64,000 nt of DNA from Pseudomonas sp. B21-028 (GTDB lineage Bacteria > Pseudomonadota > Gammaproteobacteria > Pseudomonadales > Pseudomonadaceae). Shown piece after piece: positions 21,185 through 31,255 of this stretch (position 1 is its first letter; the number at the start of each line of letters is the position of its first letter). Position numbers and translations under genes: made by a program. The stretch spans positions 5,270,001-5,334,000 of the forward strand of contig NZ_CP087184.1 of the NCBI RefSeq assembly GCF_024749045.1, in the 5' to 3' direction. The notes under the pieces are model-generated. The model saw only the letters and a list, made by a program, of their open reading frames with translations. It was not told the DNA's origin and ran no database searches.

Positions 21185-21844
21185 TCAGGGTTCATTGATC
21201 AACTGTCGACAAAGGGCCTTGGCCCGCTGCGGATCTTGCTGTTCGACGGCTTCGAGGATTTCGGCGTGCAGGTCGAATACGTGTTGATGACGCGGGGCAA
21301 TGTTGAGGCTTTGGCGCAGTTGCGCAGCGATCACGCTGGAAAAGTAGCGATACAACTCACTGAGCGCCGGGTTGTGCGCGGCGTCTACCAAGCGGCGATG
21401 GAACACCAGGTCGCAGGCGATGTACTGCTCCAGATCGCCATGATAATGCGCGCCACTGGCCTGCAACGCCTGGTGCAAGGCTTGCAGGTCTTCGTCGGTA
21501 CGCCGCATCGCCGCCAGGCCGATGGCCTCGACTTCCAGGATATGCCGGGTTTCCCGAGCCTGTGCCAGCGTACAGCGGGACAACACCTTGAAGGTGTCCA
21601 GTGGATCGACCACCGCCCGTACATAACTGCCGTCACCCTGGCGGACCTCGATGAGGCCGGAAAATGCCAGTACACGCATGGCTTCGCGCACGGTATTACG
21701 ACTGATACCCAGCTCGGCCACCAGTTCCGGCTCGGTGGGCAATCGCCGCCCCACCGGCCATACGCCATCACTGATGCGCCGACGCATCTGATCCAGCGCC
21801 TGATCGACCAAGGATCGACGGATGAGTGGAGAAGTTTCTGTCAT
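21185..21844 (-). CDS. GntR/FadR-family transcriptional regulator
   Basis: The 219-residue protein has an N-terminal winged helix-turn-helix (LPTEPELVAELGISRNTVREAMRVL) and a helical FCD ligand domain in which His/Asp positions of the metal site are visible (DLVFHRRLVDAAHN, then FDLHAEILEA). The ATG at 21844 has AAGG 8 bases upstream; the upstream TTG at 21865 is unlikely. It precedes the CynX-type transporter on the same strand and is likely its local regulator; candidate operators lie upstream. Confidence 0.9.
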   Translation of the reverse strand: MTETSPLIRRSLVDQALDQMRRRISDGVWPVGRRLPTEPELVAELGISRNTVREAMRVLAFSGLIEVRQGDGSYVRAVVDPLDTFKVLSRCTLAQARETRHILEVEAIGLAAMRRTDEDLQALHQALQASGAHYHGDLEQYIACDLVFHRRLVDAAHNPALSELYRYFSSVIAAQLRQSLNIAPRHQHVFDLHAEILEAVEQQDPQRAKALCRQLINEP

Positions 21845-21857
21845 AGAGAGCACCTTT

Positions 21858-21897
21858 TCATCCAATCATAGGATGAATTTTCTGACATGTTAGTCAG
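21858..21897. promoter_or_regulatory. Candidate operators of the FadR-type regulator
   Basis: Two inverted repeats lie just upstream of the regulator gene: TCATCC-N7-GGATGA (21858-21876) and CTGAC-N6-GTCAG (21882-21897). Their place next to the start codon suits autoregulation, but neither is a verified FadR-type site. Confidence 0.45.
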
Positions 21898-21958
21898 CTT
21901 CATGTAGGACAGCAACCGCCTACGGTCAGTGAGGGGGAAAACAAAGCAAAATTTCCGA

Positions 21959-21988
21959 TTGGCAAAATTACCCTTTCAGGGTAAATCT
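21959..21988 (+). promoter_or_regulatory. mqsRA promoter with MqsA-type operator
   Basis: A perfect inverted repeat TTACCC-TTTCA-GGGTAA (21968-21984) lies 28 bp before the mqsR start. It has the same layout as the E. coli mqsRA operator (AACCT-TTT-AGGTT). A -35-like TTGGCA (21959-21964) and a -10-like TAAATC (21982-21987), 17 bp apart, bracket the palindrome, so bound MqsA would block RNA polymerase. Confidence 0.7.
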
Positions 21989-22012
21989 AGAAGCAGAGGC
22001 CCACGGTTTCTT

Positions 22013-22324
22013 ATGGAAAAGAACACACCTCATTACGCGTTGGCGGTGATACAGGCGGATGTCAGGCAGCTCAGGGGAAATGCGTTTACCAGCACCGCAA
22101 AAAACAATGCGTGGGTGCTCGGCCTTACGCTCTCGGATATGCAGGAAGTCATTTGCGGACTCCAGCGAAAGCAGTTCTATAAATCGATGACCGCCCATGA
22201 CGATCATCGAGTCTGGCACGACGTCTATCACGCCAAAACACACGGTCTGGAGATTTACATCAAGGTGACCTACCGTCCGAGCGGAGGCCCACCGGTAATC
22301 TCCTTCAAGGAGAAAAACGTATGA
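22013..22324 (+). CDS. mqsR: MqsR toxin, mRNA interferase of a type II toxin-antitoxin system
   Basis: MqsR is a ribosome-independent RNase of the RelE fold that cuts mRNA at GCU/GCA-like sites and slows growth. The 103-residue product (E. coli MqsR: 98) has the family N-terminus MEKNTPHYAL, the core CGLQRKQFYKSMTAHDDH followed by VWHDVYH, and the C-terminal IYIKVTYRP...VISFKEK strands that hold catalytic Lys/Tyr/Gln residues. The ATG at 22013 is chosen by homology; the frame is open back to 21929. Toxin precedes antitoxin, the reverse of most type II pairs but normal for mqsRA. Confidence 0.93.
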   Translation: MEKNTPHYALAVIQADVRQLRGNAFTSTAKNNAWVLGLTLSDMQEVICGLQRKQFYKSMTAHDDHRVWHDVYHAKTHGLEIYIKVTYRPSGGPPVISFKEKNV

Positions 22325-22803
22325 CAACCCAGCAATGTTTCAGCTGTGGTGCCCCGGAGGGCATGTTGCATTTCGAAGGTCGCGGCGAAACCTTGAGCGT
22401 CAAGGGACTGGAGCGCCGGGTCGATGACCTGTCGGGTTGGGAATGCCGGATGTGCGGGGAAGTCGAGCTCGATGCCGACTGCGCGGAGCGCCATGCAAAG
22501 GCGGGGGATGCACTGGTCAACGCCGCCAGGCAGATGATCGGAGAGGAAATGAAACGCATCCGCCGCAAGCTGCATCTGTCGCAGAAGGACGCCGTATCGC
22601 TTTTGTCAGGCGGAGGGCATAACGCGATGTCCCGCTACGAGCGCGGCGAGGTATTGCCGCCAAAACCATTGATGCTGCTGATGCGCCTGCTTGACCTCTA
22701 TCCCCATTTGCTCGCAGATGCACGAACCCTGGCGGAAGGCGCCGACTTGCGGCAATTCAAGACCACTGTGCACAAGGAGCATGAAATCCTCACGGACTCC
22801 TGA
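22321..22803 (+). CDS. mqsA: MqsA antitoxin
   Basis: MqsA neutralises MqsR and represses the operon. The N-terminal zinc domain has Cys6-x2-Cys9 and Cys42-x2-Cys45; the C-terminal Xre-type helix-turn-helix includes KRIRRKLHLSQKDAVSLLSGG and NAMSRYERGEVLPPKP. The protein has 160 residues against about 131 in E. coli; the additional part is a C-terminal tail after LDLYPHLL. The start overlaps the mqsR stop by 4 bp (ATGA), so the two are translationally coupled. Confidence 0.93.
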   Translation: MTTQQCFSCGAPEGMLHFEGRGETLSVKGLERRVDDLSGWECRMCGEVELDADCAERHAKAGDALVNAARQMIGEEMKRIRRKLHLSQKDAVSLLSGGGHNAMSRYERGEVLPPKPLMLLMRLLDLYPHLLADARTLAEGADLRQFKTTVHKEHEILTDS

Positions 22804-22822
22804 GTATCGCCACACAAAAAAT

Positions 22823-22846
22823 AAACCCGGAGCACAGTCCGGGTTC
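22823..22846. terminator. Terminator shared by mqsRA and the aap operon
   Basis: AACCCGGA (22824-22831) pairs with TCCGGGTT (22838-22845). On the minus strand the stem is followed by TATTTTTTG, a good T tract for the aapJQMP transcript; on the plus strand the T tract is weaker (CATTTCATT). Confidence 0.85.
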
Positions 22847-22866
22847 ATTTCATTACCTGGCGTCGA

Positions 22867-23631
22867 TCAATGCAGGATCTGGCTCAGGAACAGCTTGGTG
22901 CGGTCGTTCTGCGGGTTGTCGAAGAAGTCGTTCGGCGCCGCCTGTTCGACGATTTCACCCTTGTCCATGAAGATCACGCGATTGGCCACGGTGCGGGCGA
23001 AGCCCATTTCGTGGGTTACGCACAACATGGTCATGCCGTCTTCGGCCAGGCCGATCATGGTGTCGAGTACTTCCTTCACCATTTCCGGGTCGAGCGCGGA
23101 GGTCGGCTCGTCGAACAGCATGATTTTCGGTTTCATGCACAGGGCGCGAGCGATGGCCACACGCTGCTGTTGACCGCCGGAGAGCTGGCCCGGGTACTTG
23201 TGCGCCTGCTCTGGAATGCGCACGCGCTCCAGGTAGTGCATGGCGATTTCCTCGGCCTTGCGCTTGGGCATCTTGCGCACCCACATTGGCGCCAGGGTGC
23301 AGTTCTGCAGGATGGTCAGGTGCGGGAACAGGTTGAAGTGCTGGAACACCATGCCGACTTCACGGCGGATCGCTTCGATCTGCTTGAGGTCGTTGGTCAG
23401 TTCCACGCCATCGACCACGATGCGGCCTTGCTGGTGCTCTTCCAATCGGTTGAGGCAACGGATGGTGGTGGACTTGCCGGAGCCCGACGGGCCGCACAGT
23501 ACGATACGCTCGCCCTGCTTGACGTTCAGATTGATGTCTTTCAACACGTGGAACTGGCCGTACCACTTGTTGACGCCCTGCATCTGAATAATGCCTTCAG
23601 GGCTCACAGGCTGTTTGATTGCTTCGCTCAT
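22867..23631 (-). CDS. aapP: Amino-acid ABC transporter ATP-binding protein AapP
   Basis: AapP is the ATPase of a polar amino-acid importer. The 254-residue protein has Walker A (GPSGSGKST), the Q-loop ([14 protein letters not shown]), the ABC signature LSGGQQQR, Walker B ([12 protein letters not shown]) and the H-loop (VTHEM). The ATG at 23631 is preceded by GGAG; the open frame continues to 23739 but that part is inside aapM. It is the last gene of aapJQMP and is followed by a strong terminator. Confidence 0.96.
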   Translation of the reverse strand: MSEAIKQPVSPEGIIQMQGVNKWYGQFHVLKDINLNVKQGERIVLCGPSGSGKSTTIRCLNRLEEHQQGRIVVDGVELTNDLKQIEAIRREVGMVFQHFNLFPHLTILQNCTLAPMWVRKMPKRKAEEIAMHYLERVRIPEQAHKYPGQLSGGQQQRVAIARALCMKPKIMLFDEPTSALDPEMVKEVLDTMIGLAEDGMTMLCVTHEMGFARTVANRVIFMDKGEIVEQAAPNDFFDNPQNDRTKLFLSQILH

Positions 23632-23641
23632 TACAAAACTC

Positions 23642-24739
23642 CTAACGCTTGTGGCCTGTGTCGAGCTTGCGTTCCAGGTACATGGAATAGCGCGACATAC
23701 CAAAACAGAAAATCCAGAACACCAGGGCGGCGAACACATAGCCTTCGGTGGCCATGCCCAGCCATTTCGGGTCGGCGGCAGCTTGTTTCACGCTGTTGAG
23801 CAGGTCGAACAGGCCGATGATGATCACCAGGCTCGTGTCCTTGAACAACGCAATGAAGGTGTTGACGATACCGGGGATCACCAGCTTCAGGGCTTGCGGC
23901 AGAATCACCAGGCCCATGCTGCGCCAGTAGCCCAGGCCCATCGCCGCAGCCGCTTCGTATTGCCCCTTTGGAATCGCTTGCAGGCCGCCGCGCACCACTT
24001 CGGCCACATAGGCCGACTGGAACAGGATGACCCCGATCAGCGCCCGCAGCAGCTTGTCGAAGTTCATGCCTTCAGGCAGGAACAGCGGCAGCATCACCGA
24101 CGACATGAACAGTACCGTGATCAACGGCACGCCACGCCAGAACTCGATGAAAGTCACGCAGACCACGCGGATCGCCGGCATGTCCGACCGCCGGCCCAGG
24201 GCCAGCACGATACCCAGCGGCAGCGCGCCGGCGATACCGACGGTGGCGATCACCAGGGTCAGCATCAGGCCGCCCCATTGACTGGTCGCTACGTTTTTCA
24301 GGCCGAAGACGCCGCCGTGCAGCAGGATGTAGGCAATGATCGGGTACAGAACGAGAAAGCCCAGACCGTAGATCGCCTTGCGCGGGAAGCGCGAGATGAA
24401 CAGCGGCGCCGCGCCGAGCACTGCCAGCCACACGGTCAGGTCTACGCGCCAGCGCAGGTCTGTCGGGTAGTAGCCGTACATGAACTGACCGAAACGTTGC
24501 TGGATGAACACCCAGCAGGCGCCTTCCTTGGTGCAGTCGGCGCGGGTAGTACCCACCCAGTTCGCATCCAGGATCGTCCAGTGCAGCAGCGGCGGGATAA
24601 TCAGGTAGATCAGGTAGAACGCAAACAGGGTCAGCAGCGTGTTGATCCAGCTGGAGAACATGTTGGCGCGTATCCACGCCACCACGCCGATGCTGCTGCC
24701 CGGCGGGGGCATGTCGGGTTTGAAAGTATGGGATGTCAT
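23642..24739 (-). CDS. aapM: Amino-acid ABC transporter permease AapM
   Basis: AapM is one of two membrane subunits of the general L-amino-acid importer. The 365-residue protein has an extended N-terminal part (three helices and a periplasmic section, about 20-150) before the HisM-type permease core; the EAA loop that contacts the ATPase reads [21 protein letters not shown] near residues 265-285. It starts 10 bp after aapQ and ends 10 bp before aapP. Confidence 0.94.
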   Translation of the reverse strand: MTSHTFKPDMPPPGSSIGVVAWIRANMFSSWINTLLTLFAFYLIYLIIPPLLHWTILDANWVGTTRADCTKEGACWVFIQQRFGQFMYGYYPTDLRWRVDLTVWLAVLGAAPLFISRFPRKAIYGLGFLVLYPIIAYILLHGGVFGLKNVATSQWGGLMLTLVIATVGIAGALPLGIVLALGRRSDMPAIRVVCVTFIEFWRGVPLITVLFMSSVMLPLFLPEGMNFDKLLRALIGVILFQSAYVAEVVRGGLQAIPKGQYEAAAAMGLGYWRSMGLVILPQALKLVIPGIVNTFIALFKDTSLVIIIGLFDLLNSVKQAAADPKWLGMATEGYVFAALVFWIFCFGMSRYSMYLERKLDTGHKR

Positions 24740-24749
24740 GCGCGTTTCC

Positions 24750-25931
24750 TCACCGCTCGATCAGCGCTATGCGCTTGTTGTACCAGTTCATCAGCAAGGA
24801 AATGCTGATACTGATTGCCAGGTACACACTCATGGTGATCGCGATCACCTCGATGGCCTGACCGGTCTGGTTCAACACCGTGCCGGCGAACAGCGACACC
24901 ATCTCCGGATAACCGATACCGGCCGCCAGGGAGGAGTTTTTCGCCAGGTTCAGGTATTGGCTGGTCAGCGGCGGAATGATTACGCGCAGAGCCTGCGGAA
25001 TGATCACCTTGCGCAGGGTCGGACCGTTGCGCAGACCCAGGGAGCGGGCCGCCTCGGTCTGGCCGTGGCTGACCGACTTGATGCCCGAGCGCACGATCTC
25101 GGCGATGAACGCTGCCGTGTACACGGTCAAGGCCAGGGTCAACGCCAGAAACTCCGGGATCAATACCCAGCCACCGACGAAGTTGAACCCGGCCAGTTTT
25201 GGCATTTCCCAACGCACCGGCGAATCGAAAAACAAGACGCACAATGCCGGGATCGCCAGGAGCAGCGCCAGGCCCAGCCAGAACTTGTGAAACGGCTCGC
25301 CAGTTGCTTCGAAACGCTTGTTCGCCCAGCGGGTCATCAGCACGGTAGCAACGACTGCCAGAACCACACTGACCACGAACGGCCAGAACCCGTCGGCAAT
25401 CTGCGCGGCCGGCATGTTCAGGCCCCGGCTGCTGACATAGAAAGTGTCGCTGAAGTTATAGGCGGCCCGCGGCCCTGGCATGGTCAGGAAGACGGCGAAG
25501 TACCAGAACAGGATCTGCAGCAGCGGCGGGATGTTACGGAAAACCTCCACGTAAACGGTCGCCAGCTTGGAGATGATCCAGTTCTGCGACAAGCGTGCGA
25601 CACCGATGATGAAGCCGAGGATCGTCGCCAGGATCACCCCGATGAAGGTCACCAGCAACGTGTTGAGCAAACCGATGACAAACACACGGGCATAGCTGTC
25701 CGCTTCGGTGTAGTCGATCAGGTGTTGAGCGATGCCGAACCCGGCACTGCGTTCCAGGAAGTCGAAACCGGACGTGATGCCCCGGTGCTGGAGGTTGGTC
25801 TGTGTGTTGTCGAACAGAAACCAGCCCAGCGCGATAACCGCCACGACGGTGACGATCTGAAATACCCACGCACGCACTTTTGGATCGCTGAGGCCGAGCC
25901 TCTGCTTTGGTGCGCCGATTGAATTTTGCAT
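24750..25931 (-). CDS. aapQ: Amino-acid ABC transporter permease AapQ
   Basis: AapQ pairs with AapM. It has 393 residues, an N-terminal helix (VFQIVTVVAVIALGWFLF), a long first half, and the conserved EAA loop EAARSLGLRNGPTLRKVIIPQ (part) near residues 305-325, then ASLAAGIGYPEMVSL-type terminal helices. It is separated from aapJ by a 65 bp gap with a strong hairpin, and followed after 10 bp by aapM. Confidence 0.94.
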   Translation of the reverse strand: MQNSIGAPKQRLGLSDPKVRAWVFQIVTVVAVIALGWFLFDNTQTNLQHRGITSGFDFLERSAGFGIAQHLIDYTEADSYARVFVIGLLNTLLVTFIGVILATILGFIIGVARLSQNWIISKLATVYVEVFRNIPPLLQILFWYFAVFLTMPGPRAAYNFSDTFYVSSRGLNMPAAQIADGFWPFVVSVVLAVVATVLMTRWANKRFEATGEPFHKFWLGLALLLAIPALCVLFFDSPVRWEMPKLAGFNFVGGWVLIPEFLALTLALTVYTAAFIAEIVRSGIKSVSHGQTEAARSLGLRNGPTLRKVIIPQALRVIIPPLTSQYLNLAKNSSLAAGIGYPEMVSLFAGTVLNQTGQAIEVIAITMSVYLAISISISLLMNWYNKRIALIER

Positions 25932-25961
25932 GAAGTGCCCCGCAAAGAATGGAACAGAACA

Positions 25962-25988
25962 TCACCCGGTGGTTGGCCCACCGGGTGA
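25962..25988 (-). promoter_or_regulatory. Intercistronic hairpin between aapJ and aapQ
   Basis: TCACCCGGTGG and CCACCGGGTGA form an 11 bp perfect stem with the 5-base loop TTGGC, directly after the aapJ stop. There is no T tract, so it is more likely an mRNA stabiliser or attenuator that keeps the binding-protein message more abundant than the permease message. Confidence 0.75.
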
Positions 25989-25996
25989 CAGAACCA

Positions 25997-27028
25997 TCAG
26001 CGCACTGGTGGTGCGTATTGGATGCCGCCAGCGTTCCACAGCGCATTCAGGCCGCGGTCGATTTCCAGCGGGGTGCCCTTGCCGAGGTTGCGCTCGAACA
26101 TTTCGCCGTAGTTGCCGACTTGCTTGACGATCTGCACGACCCAGTCTTTCGGCAGTTTCAGGTCCTTGCCGTATTCACCGTCAGCGCCGAGCATACGAGC
26201 GACATCCGGGTTCTTGGTGGACTTGGCTTCGGCCTCGACGTTCTTCGAGGTCACGCCGGCTTCTTCAGCGTTGAGCATTGCGTAGCCAGTCCAACGCACG
26301 ATCGCCAGCCACTCATCGTCGCCATTGCGAACGACCGGGCCCAGTGGTTCCTTGGAAATGGTTTCCGGCAGAACCACGAAGTCTTTCGGCGAAGCCAGTT
26401 TGCTGCGCTGGGCGAACAGCTGGGATTTGTCGGAGGTCAGTACGTCGCAACGACCGGATTCCAGCGACTTGGCGCTCTCATCGGAGGTGTCGAACGTGAT
26501 CGGGGTGTACTTCAGGCCGTTGGCGCGGAAGTAGTCGGAAACGTTCAGTTCGGTGGTGGTACCGGCCTGGATGCAGATGGTTGCACCGTCCAGTTCCTTG
26601 GCACTCTTGACACCCAGCTTATTGTTTACCAGGAAACCGATGCCGTCGTAGTAGGTGATGAAGCCCGGAAACTTCAAGCCCATGCCCGCATCACGGGAAC
26701 TGGTCATGGTGGTGTTGCGCGAGAGCACATCGATTTCGCCGGACTGCAGCGCGGTGAAGCGCTCCTTGGCGTTCAACTGGCTGAACTTGACCTTGGACGC
26801 ATCGCCAAATACCGCAGCGGCAACGGCACGGCAGACGTCAGCATCGATACCGACGATCTTGCCGGTCGAATCAGGCACCGAGAAACCCGGCAAGCCATCA
26901 CTTACGCCGCACTGTACAAAACCTTTCTTCTGCACTGCGTCCAGGGTGGCACCCGCCTGCGCGAACCCGCTGACGCCGAGGACAGCTGCTGCAGTCACGA
27001 CAGCCAGGGTGGATTTCAGTAACTTCAT
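25997..27028 (-). CDS. aapJ: Amino-acid ABC transporter substrate-binding protein AapJ
   Basis: AapJ is the periplasmic receptor of the importer. The 343-residue protein begins with a signal peptide (MKLLKSTLAVVTAAAVLGVSGFAQA) cleaved near residue 25, then the type 3 solute-binding fold: LDAVQKKGFVQCGVSDGLPGFS, DADVCRAVAAAVFGD and SRDAGMGLKFPG. GGAGG precedes the ATG. Two cysteines (in VQCGV and ADVCRA) are typical of this branch. First gene of the operon. Confidence 0.96.
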   Translation of the reverse strand: MKLLKSTLAVVTAAAVLGVSGFAQAGATLDAVQKKGFVQCGVSDGLPGFSVPDSTGKIVGIDADVCRAVAAAVFGDASKVKFSQLNAKERFTALQSGEIDVLSRNTTMTSSRDAGMGLKFPGFITYYDGIGFLVNNKLGVKSAKELDGATICIQAGTTTELNVSDYFRANGLKYTPITFDTSDESAKSLESGRCDVLTSDKSQLFAQRSKLASPKDFVVLPETISKEPLGPVVRNGDDEWLAIVRWTGYAMLNAEEAGVTSKNVEAEAKSTKNPDVARMLGADGEYGKDLKLPKDWVVQIVKQVGNYGEMFERNLGKGTPLEIDRGLNALWNAGGIQYAPPVR

Positions 27029-28159
<1,131 letters not shown>

Positions 28160-28248
28160 ATCGCCGCCAAGCCTTTGACGAACACACTACGCCGCGCCCG
28201 TTTCTTGCATTACACTGGCCGGCGTACATTCCTTAACCAATCGATGAG

Positions 28249-29715
28249 ATGACCGTGCTCAAAGCACTCAAGAAGATGTTCGGTAAGAGCGAGGCCGAGC
28301 AGCTCGCGCCTGGCCCCAGTGCCCCTGCCCAAGGCCCGAGCCGTACCGAAGCGCCACAACAATCGCGCCACCCCGCCCCTGTTGCGCAGACGATAAAAGA
28401 GCCGGTGAGCTCCCCTGCCGCCGCTCCTGCGCCGGACAAACCGCGCAATGAAGCCCCCAAGCCGCGCCGCGAACGTGCACCAAAACCGCCGGTCGTCGCC
28501 TGGAAGCTCGAGGACTTCGTCGTGGAGCCCCAGGAAGGCAAGACCCGCTTCCACGATTTCAAGCTCGCCCCGGAACTGATGCACGCCATCCAGGACCTGG
28601 GTTTCCCGTATTGCACGCCGATCCAGGCCCAGGTGCTGGGTTACACCCTGGCCGGCAAGGACGCCATCGGTCGCGCCCAGACGGGCACCGGCAAGACCGC
28701 CGCGTTCCTGATCTCCATCATCACCCAGCTGCTGCAGACACCACCGCCCAAAGAGCGTTACATGGGCGAGCCGAGGGCGCTGATCATCGCGCCGACCCGC
28801 GAGCTGGTGGTGCAGATCGCCAAGGACGCCGCCGACCTGACCAAATACACCGGCCTGAATGTCATGACGTTCGTCGGCGGAATGGACTTCGACAAGCAGC
28901 TCAAGCACCTCGAAGCCCGTCATTGCGACATCCTGGTGGCAACGCCTGGCCGCCTGCTGGACTTCAACCAGCGCGGCGACGTGCACCTGGACATGGTCGA
29001 GGTCATGGTGCTGGACGAAGCCGACCGCATGCTCGACATGGGCTTCATCCCGCAAGTGCGCCAGATCATTCGCCAGACGCCGCCAAAAAGCGAACGCCAG
29101 ACCCTGCTGTTCTCCGCCACCTTCACCGAGGACGTGATGAACCTGGCCCGGCAATGGACCACCGACCCGGCCGTCGTCGAGATCGAAGCCGAGAACGTCG
29201 CCAGTGAAAACGTCGAACAGCATATCTATGCCGTAGCCGGTGCAGACAAGTACAAGCTGCTCTACAACCTGGTCAACGACAACGGTTGGGAACGGGTCAT
29301 GGTGTTCGCCAACCGCAAGGACGAAGTGCGGCGCATCGAAGAACGCCTGGTGCGCGACGGCGTCAATGCAGCCCAGCTGTCAGGTGATGTGCCCCAGCAC
29401 AAGCGCATCAAGACGCTCGAAGGCTTTCGCGAAGGCAAGATCCGCGTGCTGGTGGCGACCGACGTGGCCGGTCGCGGCATCCACATCGACGGCATCAGCC
29501 ATGTGATCAACTTCACCCTGCCGGAAGTGCCGGACGACTACGTGCACCGCATCGGTCGTACCGGTCGGGCGGGCGCCGAGGGCGTGTCCATCAGCTTCGC
29601 CGGCGAGGACGACTCCTATCAGTTGCCGTCCATCGAGGCGCTGCTGGGCCGCAAGATCAGTTGCGAAATGCCGCCGACGCATCTGCTGCGGCCGGTCGAA
29701 CGTAAACGTCCCTGA
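28249..29715 (+). CDS. rhlB: ATP-dependent RNA helicase RhlB
   Basis: RhlB is a DEAD-box helicase that unwinds RNA, in E. coli as part of the RNase E degradosome. The 488-residue protein has a Pro/Ala-rich disordered N-terminal extension (about 10-85), then the Q motif, AQTGTGKT (Walker A), VLDEADRML (DEAD), SATF (motif III), the [12 protein letters not shown] block and [10 protein letters not shown] (motif VI). Several start codons crowd the 5' end (28249, GTG 28255); the ribosome-binding site is poor. A terminator follows. Confidence 0.94.
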   Translation: MTVLKALKKMFGKSEAEQLAPGPSAPAQGPSRTEAPQQSRHPAPVAQTIKEPVSSPAAAPAPDKPRNEAPKPRRERAPKPPVVAWKLEDFVVEPQEGKTRFHDFKLAPELMHAIQDLGFPYCTPIQAQVLGYTLAGKDAIGRAQTGTGKTAAFLISIITQLLQTPPPKERYMGEPRALIIAPTRELVVQIAKDAADLTKYTGLNVMTFVGGMDFDKQLKHLEARHCDILVATPGRLLDFNQRGDVHLDMVEVMVLDEADRMLDMGFIPQVRQIIRQTPPKSERQTLLFSATFTEDVMNLARQWTTDPAVVEIEAENVASENVEQHIYAVAGADKYKLLYNLVNDNGWERVMVFANRKDEVRRIEERLVRDGVNAAQLSGDVPQHKRIKTLEGFREGKIRVLVATDVAGRGIHIDGISHVINFTLPEVPDDYVHRIGRTGRAGAEGVSISFAGEDDSYQLPSIEALLGRKISCEMPPTHLLRPVERKRP

Positions 29716-29733
29716 CAGTCGCCCCCCCCTCAG

Positions 29734-29765
29734 AAAGCGCAGCCTCGACGGCTGCGCTTTTTTTT
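29734..29765 (+). terminator. Terminator after rhlB
   Basis: AAAGCGCAGCC and GGCTGCGCTTT form an 11 bp perfect stem with loop TCGAC, followed by five further T residues. Confidence 0.93.
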
Positions 29766-29831
29766 GCCCGGGATATTGCTGAATAGGGTTCGACCGACGA
29801 GATGCTGATCGACGCCGAACAACATCCCCCT

Positions 29832-29855
29832 TGTGTGCGAGCCTGCTCGCGATGG
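29832..29855. repeat. Single REP half-site
   Basis: TGTGTGCGAGCCTGCTCGCG is a degenerate single copy of the GTGGGAGCGAGC family; no facing partner was found nearby. Confidence 0.7.
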
Positions 29856-29890
29856 CGGGCTATCGGCTTACACGCAAACAGCCGGTTGCT

Positions 29891-30343
29891 TTACTGCTTC
29901 CAGCGATCCGCCGCCGCGTGATCACTGTCCCGCCCTTCTACCCAGCGCGGGCCATCGGCGGTGTTTTCCTTTTTCCAGAACGGAGCGCGGGTCTTGAGGT
30001 AGTCCATGACAAAGGCGCAGGCGTCGAATGCCGCCTGGCGATGGGCACTGGCGGCAGCGACGAAGACGATGGGTTCGCCCGGCTCCAGGGCGCCGATGCG
30101 GTGCAGCACTTCCAGCTTCAGCAGCGGCCAGCGCTGCTGCGCCTCGACGGCAATCTTGCCCAGGGCTTTCTCGGTCATCCCCGGGTAATGCTCCAGGAAC
30201 ATCCCGGACACATCCAGGCCCTCATTGAAGTCCCGCACGTAGCCGACAAAACTCACCACCGCGCCCACGCCCACGTTGGCCGCGTGCATCGCGTTGACTT
30301 CGGCGCCCGGGTCGAACGGGCCGACCTGTACACGAATCGCCAT
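29891..30343 (-). CDS. moaE: Molybdopterin synthase catalytic subunit MoaE
   Basis: MoaE receives sulfur from thiocarboxylated MoaD and converts cyclic pyranopterin monophosphate to molybdopterin. The 150-residue protein shows VGAVVSFVGYVRDFNEG, LEHYPGMTEKAL, and the lysine-rich RAPFWKKEN segment that forms the active site with MoaD. Its start lies 3 bp after the moaD stop; the GGAGG that serves as ribosome-binding site is the Gly-Gly coding end of moaD. It ends the moaCDE operon. Confidence 0.95.
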   Translation of the reverse strand: MAIRVQVGPFDPGAEVNAMHAANVGVGAVVSFVGYVRDFNEGLDVSGMFLEHYPGMTEKALGKIAVEAQQRWPLLKLEVLHRIGALEPGEPIVFVAAASAHRQAAFDACAFVMDYLKTRAPFWKKENTADGPRWVEGRDSDHAAADRWKQ

Positions 30344-30346
30344 GAC

Positions 30347-30589
30347 TCAGCCTCCGGTCACCGTGGGGAAGAACGCGACTTCGTCGCCATCCGCCAGCGG
30401 TTCATCGAGCTGGCACAATTCTTCGTTGCGGGCACACATCAGATTCTGCTCGCTCAGCACGTCGAAGCCCGGGCGATCCGCCAACTGCGCGCGAACGTCG
30501 TCCACCGTGGAGAAATCATCCTCGACGCTCAGGGCGTCCACACCCAGGGCCTCGCGATAACGGGCAAAGAACTTCACATTGATTTTCAT
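30347..30589 (-). CDS. moaD: Molybdopterin synthase sulfur carrier MoaD
   Basis: MoaD is the ubiquitin-like sulfur carrier whose C-terminal Gly-Gly is adenylated and thiocarboxylated. This 80-residue protein begins [16 protein letters not shown] and ends FPTVTGG, the required Gly-Gly tail. It overlaps the moaC stop by 4 bp (ATGA) and its last codons provide the moaE ribosome-binding site, so the three genes are tightly coupled. Confidence 0.95.
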   Translation of the reverse strand: MKINVKFFARYREALGVDALSVEDDFSTVDDVRAQLADRPGFDVLSEQNLMCARNEELCQLDEPLADGDEVAFFPTVTGG

Positions 30590-31059
30590 GATGCGTCCGC
30601 CTGGAAGTGACCGCTCTTGCCGCCGAGCTTTTCCAACACCCGCACCCCTTCAATGGTCATGCCCCGGTCCACGGCCTTGCACATGTCGTAGATGGTCAGC
30701 GCGGCGACGCTGGCGGCGGTCAAAGCTTCCATCTCCACCCCGGTCTGCCCCGAGAGTTTGCAGCGGGCAACGATGCGTACCCGGTCCTCTCCCTCAGCAT
30801 TGAGCTCGACCTTGACGCTGGTGAGCATCAGCGGATGACAGAGCGGAATCAGATCGCTGGTTTTTTTCGCCGCCTGGATACCGGCGATGCGCGCGACGGC
30901 GAACACGTCACCCTTGGGGTGACCGCCGCTGACGATCATCTGCAGCGTGGCGGGCAACATACGCACAAAAGCTTCGGCGGTGGCCTCACGGAACGTCACG
31001 GCCTTGTCGGTCACGTCGACCATGTTGGCGCGACCTTGGGAATCGAGATGGGTCAGCAC
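30586..31059 (-). CDS. moaC: Cyclic pyranopterin monophosphate synthase MoaC
   Basis: MoaC acts with MoaA in the first step of molybdenum-cofactor synthesis, closing the pyrano-phosphate ring. The 157-residue protein has [32 protein letters not shown], and [20 protein letters not shown] with the conserved Asp/Lys pair in CKAVDRGM. It starts with GTG at 31059; CAGGAG is positioned normally upstream. First gene of moaCDE. Confidence 0.96.
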   Translation of the reverse strand: MLTHLDSQGRANMVDVTDKAVTFREATAEAFVRMLPATLQMIVSGGHPKGDVFAVARIAGIQAAKKTSDLIPLCHPLMLTSVKVELNAEGEDRVRIVARCKLSGQTGVEMEALTAASVAALTIYDMCKAVDRGMTIEGVRVLEKLGGKSGHFQADAS

Positions 31060-31172
31060 AGGGTTACTCCTGATCAGGAGTGTCGATTGTAAACCCGTGA
31101 GTCAGATTCGGGCACGCCTGATTGTCGCACCCGCCCTTCTCTATGAGAGCCGGCTCGCTGGAGCAGAGCTGC

Positions 31173-31195
31173 TGTGGGAGCTAGGCTTGCCCACA
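31173..31195. repeat. Collapsed REP palindrome
   Basis: TGTGGGAGCTAGGCTTGCCC followed by ACA: both ends of a REP pair are present but the usual loop is missing, as if the centre had been deleted. It lies between moaC and the PhoH gene. Confidence 0.65.
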
Positions 31196-31255
31196 GGAGG
31201 TATTTGTCGTGTTCGGGAACCGGGCGACCGCAAGGCCGCCCGGTTGCATCGAGGG

